From Oscheius tipulae (lineage: Eukaryota; Nematoda; Chromadorea; Rhabditida; Rhabditidae), in NCBI GenBank assembly GCA_037178975.1, contig JASJZH010000001.1:4216001-4280000 (forward strand): 64,000 bases of DNA. Reading direction: 5' to 3'. The notes below the pieces were generated by a model. The model was not told where the DNA came from, did no database searches, and saw nothing but the letters and a program-made list of their open reading frames with translations. Positions within the stretch are counted from its first letter, which is position 1. Each line of letters opens with the position of its first letter. Shown in pieces: positions 13,174 to 24,846 of this stretch. Both the position numbers and the translations under genes were made by a program.

Positions 13174-13386
13174 AAATTGCTTCAGAACTGGCCTGATATC
13201 AAGAATCGCTCTGAAAGGCTCGCGCAGCTTTATCATAGTTAGTTAGCAGATTATAGTTCACACGACTCGGGTTCGTCCTCTCCTATTAACAATCTTTTTA
13301 TGTTGCGCCGTTTTACAAACAATCCAGCTTATGGAGACACTTTATTCAAGTTTTATTGTTACGATACAGTAGGCTTGACCGTGATC

Positions 13387-14667
13387 TTAGTCCGACTCTC
13401 CAGCCATCAGCTCCCAGAATTCCTAAAGAGCGAGTATCCTGAGACATTTCTCACTGGAAACCGACCTCAAACTCGATCTTTCCACTGCCGTCCTCATCGA
13501 TTTCGTCTACGGCCTCCTCCAGCTGTTGGTCGGTCAGATCGTCGGCGATTTCCTTCAGGAGAGACTTCAGCGTCGGCCGGGAGATGTATCCGTTGCCCTG
13601 AATCCCTAGTTAGCTGGAGCAGAGAGACCGAACAGTACCTCCTTGTCGAAAAGACGGAAAGCCTCGCGGAGCTCTTTTTCGAGAGTCTCCTTGTCGACTG
13701 TGTTGGCTACTGTGTAGACGAGGGCGCAGAACTCGTCAAACTCGAGCTTACCGGATCCGTCAGCGTCGAACTTGCGGATCAGTTTGCGGAGGGTCTTAAA
13801 GGTTCGATTTGAGTTGATTTCTGTCAATGAGTCAGCTGTTCCCTTTCTTTCTTTTCCTGACAGCTGCCTTTAAGACAGCAGACTCTCCAAGATTCATAAA
13901 GAGGAACAACTTTGCGTAAACAGGCATCGAACCCGACTTGCTTGGGTTCTTAAACAGCTTTCTAACCACTTGGGCTCAGCCCAGTTATGAGTTGGAGAGT
14001 AATTCTCACCTTCTCGTCAAAGTCCTGCTCCATGCCGTGCATAATCTGGCCGATCTGGGTGGCCATGATGTAGCCCTGCTTTCCACGGTCGAAGGCATCG
14101 AAGAACTTCTGGTATTCTGAATTTACTTTCTACAGGTATCTCATGAGAACTAACCCTCGATCTGGGATCCGTCGATCTCGGCAAGAATCTCTTCGATATC
14201 CTCAGCCTGAAAAAGATCAGCTCATTTTCTATCAGCTCCGGTTTACAATCAGAACTTTTGGGGGATGTTACACTCTTAGAGGCAGAGGGGACCAGATGCC
14301 CGTCGGGCCCGAATGCATCGATTTTACAATTGATCAAAGGAATATTTTTTATTCACCTACTATGGAAAACTGTCAACAGCCAACTACTCTTTAGAGTCAA
14401 TAGCAAACACCAGAGACGTTGATTTTCCATGTCTTTACCTGTCATTAGGCATACCCAAAGGAGACTAGAACTTTTCAGACCTGCTACAAAAGTGTAAAGA
14501 AGGGTCTGTTTAGAAAGGTTCTACTGGCCACTGTCAGACTCTTAAACCGTAAAATACTGGAGTTTCCAGTGTTTTCGGGAACCTAAAGGATGACTTAATG
14601 ACTCGTGGTTTCGAAAGACATAATAGGATTAGACAAAGACACGAAGAAGACGGGGAAAACTCACCAT
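13387..14667 (-). CDS. tnc-1: Troponin C, nematode PAT-10/TNC-1 type
   Basis: The calcium sensor of the muscle thin-filament troponin complex. It reads like nematode TNC-1/PAT-10: 'AEDIEEILAEIDGSQIEEYQ', 'FDRGKQGYIMATQIGQIMHG', 'FDADGSGKLEFDEFCALVYT', 'DKEGNGYISRPTLKSLL', 'IDEDGSGKIEFE', 'EFWELMAGESD'. Four EF hands are present; loops II (DADGSGKLEFDE) and IV (DEDGSGKIEFEE) keep all calcium ligands, whereas loop I (DRGKQGYI) is degenerate, as in invertebrate troponin C. The first coding exon holds only the initiator ATG (14665-14667), directly followed by GTGAGT; the next exon begins with GCTGAGGATATC near 14207. The final exon is short and ends at 13387. The gene is divergent from the receptor kinase at 14919, with about 250 bp between. 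Confidence 0.93.
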
Positions 14668-14918
14668 GGTGTACTCTTGTGAAGGGAGTGAACCGAGACT
14701 AGGACTAGGGGCGGGACCACTGGATCCACGGGAATCCTGAGGCGGGGGCGAGCCCGTGTGTTACAACAGAATTCTGCGGAACAACACACCCGTGTGGGAG
14801 AGAGACATCGACCACGGAAATAGCCAACTTTTTGATAAGAATGGGAGAGTGTGAAAAATGAGGGATCTGTTCGATAAGGGGGATTAGATGAAGTTTCCTT
14901 ATCAGTCCCATCATTCCG

Positions 14919-17657
14919 ATGCTGAAAAGAGTCTTCTTGCTTCTACAGATCACTCTCATTGTCCGGAGCCAGCAGTAAGTGTATCAAGTTGGCTCAAACG
15001 GCTATTTCTAGAGGATGTCCGACCCCGGAAACAGCAAATACATGTCAATGTGGGGCAACTTTATGTCAAAAGGTAGTAAAATTTAGTAGGACAAGGGTGC
15101 AGTAATCATTGGACGATGGCTGTGATTATAGACGCCGACTCGGAGGAAAATTACAATGCTTTTGCCGGATATATGGACACGGTATGAGATCTACGGTTCC
15201 GTACAATTGACTTACTTTCCTAGTTGACTGCGGACTGTTCCTCCTCCGATTATATCTACTTTATTTCACAGTCCAAGTATGACCGTTTTGGTGCTAGTTG
15301 TCAGTTCGATAAGGTTCAATACCTAGCGCTTCCCCCAGTCTAAAACATCATTTCAGTACCAGAAGGACTACTTCACAAAGCAGGCAAACAAAACGTATCC
15401 CTTCAACCGAACTGACCAACAGCCATCCGCGACTACTCTTCTTACATTGCTCAACGCCACGGTACGTATTGGGAATCCTGCGAAATTAAGCCATTTTTAT
15501 GCCTGCTTCTCACCTGTAGTGATAACAAAATGATACATCTTTGGTGGAGCTGAAAATGCAGTATTATAATGAAAATAGACATGAAAAGTAGCATGATGGG
15601 GTCTGCTGAAGCACGCTGCATCAAATTAGTGTATCCATCGATTTGGAGATACTCCAAAACAATACTGGGTGAAAACTTAAAAATAGGGCTCTGAAATGAT
15701 GCTTCCTCTCGAAATCTCTGCTGGTATATTTTGCAATTCAGACCAATTGCTTGACAAACAGAATGAAGCCTGACATCAGTCTCGGAAAGAACTACGGAGG
15801 AGTGATCAGTATTCTGTCAAGTATGGACTGCAACAGTACGCAGGCCGTTTCCAATTCTGACCAGGACAATGTCATTTCAATGATCAAAAGAGGCTACTAT
15901 ATTGAGATTATTGGGAAGGGTTAGTTAGTCCCTTACGATTCTAAACAGGAGTAGATTGTCTGACCAAGATGTTTCCGAGCTGCGACTGTTCTGCCTGTTC
16001 CGTAAATCACGCCGCTAAGGTTTGTCACAAGGGAATCAGTACAGTTGGTATTTATTTCTGAGTCTAGAAAAACACGAAATCCTTCAGATCTGGCCATCCT
16101 AATAGCCGTTGGCCTCGCAATACTCATCATGCTGATTGTCCTCTTCTTCTACATCCGTTGGAGGAACAGACAGAAACTTCTGGAGAAGGTCAGGGCGAAA
16201 GCCAGGGCACGAGAAATCTACCTCGAGTCGAAGAGACAGCAAGAGTGGGTTCTACATATTCGAAGGATACAAAGAGTACAGAATCGATCCCTGGGAAGTG
16301 AACCAATCTGATCTGGAAGTTTATGTAGACAGAAAACTGGGGAGTGGAGCGTTTGCTGTGGTATTCGCAGGAAAGTTGGTTGGAAGAAGACCAGTCGACG
16401 AACTTATTCCAGCGGCTCAGTTGATGGGAAACAGGAGCGACAAGGTACGAGTTCTGGTAGAAATTGCTGCAATTGGGACCAAGGACCCTTAAAAGTTTAC
16501 GGCTTTTAGTCTGAACCCATTTGCTAGTAATTATAAAGTCCAATGCTTTAGGTGGCAGTTAAAAGAGTTCCTCCACATGCGGATGCCCTGACAAGACGTG
16601 ACTTTATAGATGAGATCAATTTTATGAAGAAGCTTGGATACCATTCTCATGTGCTCGGGTAGGTTCCGGTCTCTACGTCTCTCAAGGAGATCAAATTTTA
16701 GAATGATCGGCTGTATGGCCACCGTAGACATTCCCCTAATTGTTGTCGAATTCTGTGAGAATGGGGACCTGCTGAGCTTTCTGACCCAGAACAAAGAAGA
16801 CTTCGACTCGGAAGTGCCAGGCTGTTTGCGCCAAAAGGATCTGATCTCGATTGCCTGGCAGATTAGTGACGGAATGGTTTGAATCTATCCCTTATGACAG
16901 CAGAATCCATTTTTAGGCCTACATAAAGAGTTTGGATCTTATCCATCGCGACTTGGGTAAGTTTCCTCTTATTCTTTCAAACATTTGTTTAGCTGCCAGG
17001 AACATTCTCCTTACTCGGGACATGTCAGCAAAAATATCCGATTTTGGGCTCTGTAGACAGCCAGTCACCTCTGATGAATCTTCAGTCTATGTGTCCAGAG
17101 GCGGAAGACTTCCTGTCCGCTGGATGTCAATAGGTCACCTCCAAACCATTGTAGCTCAAATATACTTTTTCAGAATCTCTTCGCGACTTTTGCTTCTCCT
17201 TCCAAACCGATATGTGAGTTATCCTTTTAGTCTAAAACTTGGCTATCAGGGATTTCGTGACAGGGCCCAGAAACTCTTCTTTGTGCCCCAACACGAACAT
17301 CCTGATTCCAAGTTATACCATAAACTGCTTCCAGATGGTCTTTCGGAGTGGTTCTCTGGGAAATGTTCACTCTCGGCGAAACTCCTTGGTCTGAAGTCAG
17401 TTTGACAGCAATGCTGGAAGTACTGTTGGCCGGAGAGAGACTACCCAATCTTTCGTCTTTTCCTCCTCCAATGTAGGCGTTCTTTTAACTGTGATAAGAA
17501 TTTTAGGTACAAGTTGATGTCCGACTGTTGGAAGGAAGATCCAGACCAGAGGCCAGTAATTGAAGATCTCAGAGAAAGGCTGAACGAACAGCTCACCTCC
17601 TCATCCCTCTACTATGGCTACTTGTCCATGAAGGAAGAAACTGAAACCAATTCCTGA
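14919..17657 (+). CDS. Receptor tyrosine kinase, orphan, KIN-15/16-like
   Basis: A single-pass receptor kinase. The ATG at 14919 gives a signal peptide 'MLKRVFLLLQITLIVRS', then a short Cys-containing ectodomain with N-glycosylation sequons and a membrane helix 'LAILIAVGLAILIMLIVLFF' followed by a basic stop-transfer run. The kinase domain has the glycine loop 'GSGAFAVVFAG', the VAVK lysine ('VAVKRVPPHA'), 'LIHRDLAARNILL', 'ISDFGLCR', a tyrosine-kinase-type 'LPVRWMSIESL', 'VVLWEMFTLGETPW' and 'CWKEDPDQRP', so catalytic residues are intact. The C-terminal tail is short, with a Tyr-rich 'SSLYYGYLSMKEE'. Vertebrate-style ectodomain modules are absent; the small ectodomain and tail recall nematode KIN-15/KIN-16 receptors. 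The splice between 15075 and 15120 is uncertain, as is one intron near 17200-17270. Confidence 0.8.
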
Positions 17658-19754
17658 ATTACTATCTTTGTGTCTCATTTCTGTGCATAATAACCAATCT
17701 AGTCACTTTCTTGCTGGTTGTGGAATGGACAGAATTGACGAATGACACGGTAGAGGGGCAAAAGACATGAGGATAACTGAGACAGGAAAGGGTCTGTTCG
17801 CTCTACACAAATAGGCTGCACTCCGGACAGAAGGGATGGGGCGTGGACAAGGGAACAGTAACATAATATATCTCTCTACTACTAAAGTGCAATGGTGTCC
17901 GTCCGTCTGTCCGTCCGTGCGTCACCACGAGAAAAAAGCTGGCAAGTCATGACATGTCAAGAACTAAGTTGACAAGTCAGCTTTGGGGGGAAACTTGGGA
18001 ACTTGGAGAAGCGGCGAAGTCGCCTGCTGTAAATGCTAAGTCAATACTAAGGGGCGGCGAAGCTGTCGTAGACGGCTGGTATGTTACTAAAGCGCAGTGA
18101 TGTCTGTCTGTCTGTCATGGTGTCCGCACAATTGCCTGTCAACACTAATACCCAAAATCTCTGACAGGTCATTTCATGTCAAAAAACCAGGGGACAAGCC
18201 GGCTGTGGAGGAAAAGTCTACGAGGAAAAAGGCGCAGCCACCTGTGATCAGTTCTAAGCCAAGGCCAAATGGCTGCGAAGCTGCCACCGGCAGCTGGTAC
18301 CATGACAAGCGGCAGGAAACACGGAACAGAAACACTTACTGGAACAGGAAAAGGTGGAAGGTTATCGGAAGACAGATGGGTACTTGGGACTGCAGAATAG
18401 AGCAACAAAGAACAGGGAAATGCTACTGTTGCTCCAGCAAGGTCTCAACAAAACTAGCACGTGGCTAGAACTACGAATACAGAGGACACGGATAGCATAC
18501 AGGGCTTTTATGCCTGCAGCCAGAACATTTTCTTGCATTACATCTCTCGGATACTCTTCCGCAGCTCCAGCCTCCTCGTAAATATTCCAACAAATTTTCA
18601 GCCTTCCGGTGTCTTTATTTCCATCTATACCTCTTTATTTTATTTCAGCATATCCGCGTGCTCGCCTGAAGACTTCGGAAAGCAAGCAAATTAGAAGAGT
18701 CTGTCTACTTCTGCCCATCACTGTCAGGAAAAGAATTTGAGCGCAAGATCAGAGCACTATCAGTCTTCGCTTACGGCCCGAGGATTTTCAAGAACTATAC
18801 CAAACACTGCTGTGGATTCGAGGAATTGCCCACTGAACCAGGAAGAGCAAGCATGAAATTTTTCAACGGCTGTTAGTTGCGGCGGATCCACAACTGACTG
18901 TCATATTGTCGTCCCTTCACCATCAAAAAACGCGGCAAAGAGTGTGTGGTGCTACTGTTTGCAATAATAGCATTTACCTGTCCCTGTTACTGTCCCTGTC
19001 CCATGTCGTTGATTCCTGTACCATGTCCCCGTCCCAGTAGTAGCACCCCTGCCTCCTCTTTAGTTTCTGTTTTATCCCGAGGTACTATTCTAGGCTTCTA
19101 GATTAAAAAGTCCCTGTCCCTATTATGAAGTCCCACGTATCCTTCTTTCTTTCCAGAATGCGAGCTACCACGTCCTACAGTCTGAGTCTATGTCCCTGTT
19201 CGCATCGTCAGCTCAATTTCCCTAGCTGTTTTGTCTTCATGTCCAAATATACCAATTTCTTCCTTCCCTCTACTAGCTATTTCGCCATTTCCTCTTGTCG
19301 AGCTTTATCCAAACAAATTTGGCTGATGCCCCGTTGGGACTCATGAGAGGTAGATGCTGTTTCAGTTGAGCTAGCCACAAAGTTAACTGACAAATTAAAG
19401 TTAAGTGACAATGCTAACTGACAAAATGGCAAATAGGGCTTCAGACACACACACACACACATACCCACAGACTTTTTGGCAGATTTAGAACTGGATAAAC
19501 TAACTTGTTTCTGGTCAGGAAATCTTCAATGTCCACTCAAATTTGTACGCTCATGTTCACAATTGTTTACCAGCAGTCCTCGCCGTGTTTTGTTCGGGAG
19601 GCTGATTGCGTCAGTTGGCACCTCCTCAGTTCTTACACTTAAAGTCCCCCGCAGTTTGTCTTATCTATTTTGTCTCTTTTTCCTCTTCTTAAACAGTCAT
19701 AACTGGATATGACTGAGCTTTTCACCCCTTTCCCTTAACAGTAAAAGTTCAGAA
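17658..19754. repeat. Repeat-rich intergenic region
   Basis: No supported gene. A low-complexity start at about 17873-17930 ('CTCTACTACTAAAGTGCAAT' then GTCC repeats) is repeated in reduced form near 18087-18125 ('TACTAAAGCGCAGTGATG' then TGTC repeats) and, inverted, at about 51590-51637. From about 18970 to 19130 the sequence is built of loosely repeated 'CTGTCCC' units. An AC dinucleotide run lies at 19446-19460. Frames at 18097-18468 and 18461-18694 show no homology. Confidence 0.5.
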
Positions 19755-20505
19755 ATGGCTCAAGACGTCTCTCTTGCTCCTCCACCTTACGACTTTGTCC
19801 GGCTTTGTCATTTTAGTCGCCTTGTCCAATTGGGATGCCTCGCTCTGCAGGTACTTTTCCCAGAAATCCTCCTCCCAAAAACAGGATTCCAGATGTTCCT
19901 AGTCTACTCCGAGTTCTCCTCGCTCTCCTACTTTCAACTAATTTTCTACGAGACTCTCTGTGCCGCATCTTTTTACCTTGTTTTCAGCAGATGGCAGGTT
20001 TTTCTGATCGACGCGGAGAGAACGAGATTGTTTAGGCACAGCGCTGTTGACGGCCGTTTTGATCTGGAACAGCTGGTCAATGCGAGAGATTTGCAGAGAA
20101 GAGTCCCGTACATCGTCGGTCAGTCGAATGACTTTTCCACTAACAGCTTTTCTGCCCAATTGGCCAAATCAAGGGCTACAGCTTTACAGACCACATGACT
20201 AGACAAAAAAGTTATTAGGTCAGAAAAAGTGTGTGGAAGTGAAAACATAGTATTGGTGGTCACAACCTCTGCTGTCTAGTTGTAGTTGTTGTGGCACCAA
20301 AACGTGCATAATTCAAAAGACGACCAGTTCAGCTATTTTCTCCGCTCTACTGGCAGCTTTCCTCATCTGGACGTTTGTGGAACTCGAGAACAGCTTCGTA
20401 CACTTCTTCTTCTACATCACTGCCGCAGTCAACTTCTTCGCCGCCCTCGGCCTGCTTGGTCTCGAAGTCTACGAGGTATTCGTACTCAAGAACAAGACGA
20501 AATAA
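19755..20505 (+). CDS. Putative multi-helix membrane protein (MARVEL-like?)
   Basis: The ATG at 19755 begins 'MAQDVSLAPPPYDFVRLC' followed by a strong CTGCAG|GTACTT donor. A final segment, about 20310-20505, encodes two hydrophobic helices around 'AIFSALLAAFLIWTFVELE' and 'FFFYITAAVNFFAALGLLGL', ending '...VLKNKTK' and TAA (20503-20505), which also forms an AATAAA. A short helical N-terminus followed by helices and a charged end would fit a small four-helix MARVEL/TVP23-like protein. The middle exons (19890-20180) are not resolved in frame; another reading on the opposite strand at 19938-20159 is also open. I assign no function. Confidence 0.35.
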
Positions 20506-21379
20506 ACACTTTTTTTGGCCGCTCTCTGTAAGACCAAAAACCATCGTCAAAAGTGGCGAGAAGATCTGAACTGGCTAGGCGGTGGGCGTGGGCAATAGAG
20601 ATCACGAAATAATGGAAACAAGTGGGTATTCGATGGCAATTGATCCTTTGCAAGAGTGTACCGGATTCTGTAAGGATTAGAGAGACTCTGTGAAGCTAAA
20701 CAGGTGAGAGAGTATGTCTATCTCTGCTCTGAGCGATTCTGAATGATTTTGGTTGTCCCCGAGAAGGATACTGAAAGAATCGTCTGACTTCTCGACCATA
20801 ACTGACAGTTAAACTGATTTGGACTCTTCTTTTTTCTGGCACGACTGGTCTAGCCTTTATCACTAAAAGTCTGGAAGTTTTTCTTGACTGAAACTAGACT
20901 TATGCTCTTGACTATCTTTCTTGTCTAAAGTTTCTCATGCAAAAAAGTTCCCTATCCAGTATATAGCCAAAGAGTAGAGGGTCAAGAAGAATCACTAGAC
21001 AAATGATCAGGGCAGCAACTGACTACCATCAAACAGACAGTGTCGAAGTTAGGGTGATGGTAGCTCAGATTCAGAGGATAGCAAGACAGTGTCGCAAAGC
21101 TGTAAAGGAATTGTCCACCAGACTCTTTCCTGACTCTCATACACTTCTCCAAAGAATCAGTGAGAGAGATGCTTTTCTGCTAAAAACTGCGGTTCAGCCG
21201 AAGATTATGTCATTGCGCTGTACGGCATACGTTTAGTCCCGCGTGTGAAATCCGGTCGTCAGGTGCCGATGTCTATCAGAACGGGGCTTCTTCACTCCAA
21301 AAATGACCATGAAAGCTGGTTCTTTCCTTCTTTTTGCGTGTCGAGCACTTAAACCAGCCTTACTGTTGTCCAGCTGCCC
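20506..21379. other. Intergenic, no convincing gene
   Basis: Only short frames, including one at 21003-21236 with no recognisable homology. The end of the stretch is the promoter of the secreted repeat protein. Confidence 0.4.
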
Positions 21380-21387
21380 TATAAAAG
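21380..21387 (+). promoter_or_regulatory. TATA box of the secreted Gly/Pro/Cys protein gene
   Basis: TATAAAAG sits 54 bp upstream of the ATG at 21434, leaving room for a transcription start about 30 bp downstream and a very short 5'UTR. It is the clearest core promoter in the window and fits a strongly expressed secreted protein. Confidence 0.6.
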
Positions 21388-21433
21388 ACCCAGCTCTGCC
21401 ATTGGACTTCAGCAGTCTCTGTTCCATCACACC

Positions 21434-22018
21434 ATGTTCCGCTTAGCCGTCTTCGTTGCTCTTCTCGGAGTCTCCAGTGCCTTCCTCTTCCCCTCATCGG
21501 GAGGCGGCTGTGGATGGTTAGTTTCAGTATTTGGATTCTTCTAATAGCAGTACTTTTCAGCGGCGCCCCTCCTCCTCCTCCTTGTGGTGGCGGATGGTGA
21601 GTTCTTTAACTTTTTCTCGAGTTCTTTGATCTGAAAAACTGAATTTCGGGGCCATGGAACGTACTCTCGATAGACATTGAGCTTGAATATTGCTCAATAG
21701 CTACAGTCCTTTGGCGATTTTCTTAACATATTCTTTCAGTGCCCCTCCTCCTCCTCCCCCTTGCGGCGGTGGCTGGTAATTCACCTTTCTTGACCCAAAT
21801 TATCTCTTTTTTTCAGCGGCGCACCCCCACCTCCTCCTTGCGGCGGAGCCCCTATTGGAGGCGGATGCGGAGGTGGAGCTCCCATCGGAGGTAACAAAAC
21901 GAAACCCTTTCTAACAATACATTCAATTCAGGCGGATACGCTGCCCCTCCTCCCCCTGCTCCTTACCCGGCTCCCGTTGGAAACTCTTACGCCGTCGCCG
22001 GAAAGTAAGCTGCTTAAC
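21434..22018 (+). CDS. Secreted Gly/Pro/Cys repeat protein
   Basis: A small secreted protein of about 105 residues. The signal peptide is 'MFRLAVFVALLGVSSAF'. The mature part is built of units of the form 'CGAPPPPPCGGG', then 'GGAPIGGGCGGGAPIGGGY' and a Pro/Ala/Tyr tail 'YAAPPPPAPYPAPVGNSY'. Five exons are clear: 21434-21516, 21561-21596, 21740-21775, 21817-21890 and 21932-22018. Exons 2 and 3 are each exactly 36 nt and encode one 12-residue unit, with the same phase at both ends, so whole repeats can be duplicated or lost as exons. Composition and signal peptide suggest an extracellular matrix, cuticle or eggshell role with disulphide links; this is inference and no named family is matched. 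Confidence 0.8.
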
Positions 22019-22435
22019 ACGGGTTCTCTAGCCGTTTTTGTTTGTATATCTTTGAGTTTCATAAATATTACCTCATAGATTATGTTATTGATCAAAAGAA
22101 CAGTCTTGAACGGTTTTAAACGAAACAGTCTCTTATCAGACGCAAGCTATCGTTGTGGGGCACATACCTATTTCAAGCTGCTCAGGTTTCTGTTGAAGTT
22201 TTCTCGTCCAAAGGATTCATATCGTGTGCAACTTTTCTTTGAACATACTAACAGAAAACCATTGGAGGTCACTTTACCCTCGCGTTTCTGGAATTCTTAC
22301 CCCTGCGGGGGTGATGTGACCTTTTTCGTATAGTCACAACAAATCGTCTGGCAAAAAGCAGTGCCTTGTTGTATTGCCACAATAGTATGTATAATTACTG
22401 GATGCTGGATTTAACGAGAAATTGAATATGCGTAA

Positions 22436-22980
22436 AGTACTAAAGCAGAATCAATCCTGAGTTCATCGAGCTTCTTCATCGCAGCCTTCGATTTGCGAAT
22501 CGAACCCTGATCCCAGATCAATAACCTTTCTCGAACAACGTTAATCTCAGAACGTTTTGCAAATATTCGGCTGTATTGCTCCGTTCATCCAGTTCTTCTT
22601 TGACCAGCAAAGTTCCAACCTGTCCTTGTACTCTCGACGATACTTCTGTCTGGTCTGACTCGTGGAAGAATTACAAAAGGACGACATTTGTATCCGTCGT
22701 CTCTTGCCATCAGCATGACCATAATACAGAGCTTTTCGTATCGTTGTTGTCAGGGCTCGATGCTGACGCTCGTTTCGTCTACAGCGAAAATATGTAAATG
22801 AAATACAATAGAGTAAAAAGAGAGAGCAACAAACGTGAGAAGAAACAAACGGAATTTTTAATTTGAGGCAAAAACCGTTTAATTTTCGATACTGTTTCAG
22901 GTGAGCTTCTAATTTTCAATCGCCCTGTTTGGGTGCGCTTATATTAGAGGGGTGCTTCTAATAGAGGTTTTATGATATAC
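22436..22980 (-). mobile_element. Relic of a pogo/Tigger-like DDE transposon
   Basis: Read on the minus strand from about 22796 to 22440, the sequence gives a decayed DDE domain: 'FAVDETSVSIEP' (first Asp in the D-E-T context), 'VMLMARDDGYKCRPFVILPR' and 'LLIWDQGSIRKSKAAMKKLD' (second Asp followed by a basic helix), ending 'LDELRIDSALV'. Two in-frame stops interrupt it, so it is inactive. Next to it, 22933-22975 ('GGTGCGCTTATATTAGAG', then 'GTGCTTCTAATAGAGG') looks like a terminal inverted repeat of this group. The opposite end was not located. Confidence 0.6.
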
Positions 22981-23390
22981 GTCTTTTTTGAAAGGGCCGC
23001 ATAGCCTTATCTCCCGGTTTTGAATGAAAAGTAATGCCCTACTCTCTAATATGGACATCAGTATACCTTTCTATGGGTAGGTTGCCGATGGTGACGTGTG
23101 TCTCTAGCGAACAGAACATGGAAAAGGACATGGGACAACGGAACAGTAGCGCCACACTCCATTTCCTCGCGCTTTGTTATGGTGAAGAGCCAGCAATCTG
23201 GACAGCTAGCTTGTGAATCGGCCACTTGCAAGCAGCCATCGAGATGGTTGCTTCCTATTCATAGATTCGAGAGCCGAATTCGACCGACGATGGACACTCT
23301 CTAGCGCATCTCATGAACATATGTAGAATGTCCAGATCATTCTTTATCTTTGCGTAGTAAAGCTGGGATTTCGAGATACGGGTTCGGCTA
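22981..23390. other. Intergenic, no gene seen
   Basis: Short overlapping frames only. The final part is 3' flank of the NEK kinase on the minus strand. Confidence 0.4.
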
Positions 23391-24846
23391 TCAGCGGAGA
23401 CTGCGATCGCATCGTCTGCATCGGGGTAGTTCGTAGTTTTCCTCCTCCAAAAACTGATGTTTTCCGCTGAAACGCCTTGTTAAAAATGAATGGAAATAAC
23501 GAGCCTTCTCCTCCGGGACACTCAGTCGTCCGATATCCAAGTGTAGATTCAAAACGTGAGGAAGCAGGAGATGACTGGTCATTATGTCCTTCGCTGACGG
23601 CCTTTTCTGCTCATTCAGACTCAATAAACTCTCCAACATCTCCTTGATTTGCGGGTCTGCCTTGCCGGGAAGAGGCGCGTACTGTGCCTTGGTGATTTTC
23701 ATCACAATCGCCGGCAGATTATCGCCTTCGAAAGCCCTTTTGAGGACCAACAGCTCGTAGAGAATGCAGCCCAGGGACCAGATGTCACTCTTCTGATTGT
23801 AAGCTCTTCCTGACAGATGGATTTCGAAAAAGAAAGAGGAATGGGAACCTTCGCAAATCTCTGGGCTGAGGTAGTTGGGTGTCCCGATGACTGTATGAGC
23901 CACGTTGCTTCTCGTACTGAGTTCCTTCGAGATTCCAAAGTCCGACAACTGAATTATACTTGAACCACTGTCCTTTTAAAGGGAAAGACTTCGTGATAGG
24001 ACTCTTACGGTTCAAATTTGAACCAAAGAAGTCAGGGAGCTGCCACGAATTCTTCAGGCCCGATTCTAAGAAGCCAAGGACTATGCACGTACCATAACAA
24101 GAGTCTTCTTCCTGTTCAAGAGGATATTCTGCGTCTTGAGATCTCGGTGCACGATAGACTTGTTGTGCATGTGGTTCAGGGCGATGACTATCTGGAATGG
24201 GAGTAAGTCAACTTCCAGTCAGTTGGGCATACTATTTAGGGCAGCCTGACCATGTCAGCCTCAGTCTGTCATAACAGAACAGAACAATGTTTTCTCTCTA
24301 CTTGACATCTGAAGCTAGTATCTAGCGGAATCAAAAGATCAAAGACTGGTGTCCTATGAAGAAGATAGCCTGACCTGTGTAAAATAGTTGAGAACGGTGG
24401 TCGGCGGAAAGGGTTCTCTCTGGTCTTGAATCAACTTTTCCAGTGTTCCTCCTTCCGCATACTGCATCACTGAAAGTTTAAATTTCTGGTCTGAATTGAC
24501 TGTCACTTCGATTTGCTCTAATTTTTCGCTTTGTGACTGAAAACAAAAGAAGCAAATCTTACCAATCGAGACCTGACTGTCATTCTTGATGTAAGAGTCA
24601 AAGTAGCCTATAATCATGGGATGGGAGAGTGATTTGAGGTACTTGACCTCGTCTGCAAGATCATTTAATTCAAATAACGTCACGAAACTGACTCATAATC
24701 GTGTCCTCCTCTCCCGGCGCGTGCATGATCGTCTTCACGATCACCTTTTCGCCTTTTTTGTTTTTACACAGCCAGCAGACACCGTAGGCGCCTCGACCGA
24801 CTATTCGGATGTACTCATAGCTGTCGTCCTTCGATCGTAAGGACAT
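23391..24846 (-). CDS. NEK-family serine/threonine kinase (NEK8/NEK9-like kinase domain)
   Basis: A NIMA-related kinase. The start 'MSLRSKDDSYEYIRIVGRGA' leads into the glycine loop (GRGAYG) and the catalytic Lys in 'KVIVKTIMHA'. It continues with 'YAEGGTLEKLIQDQ', the catalytic loop 'IVHRDLKTQNILLN', 'LSDFGISKEL', 'TVIGTPNYLSPEICEG' and 'KSDIWSLGCILYELLVLKRA'. 'GTPNYLSPEICEG' and 'LKRAFEGDNLPAIVMKI' resemble NEK8/NEK9 rather than NEK2. A short tail of about 60 residues ends 'CRRCDRSLR'. NEK8 and NEK9 normally carry RCC1 repeats after the kinase; none are seen before the stop at 23391-23393, so this is either a kinase-only NEK or a model missing downstream exons. Exons are separated by introns of about 50-150 nt. 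Confidence 0.85.
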
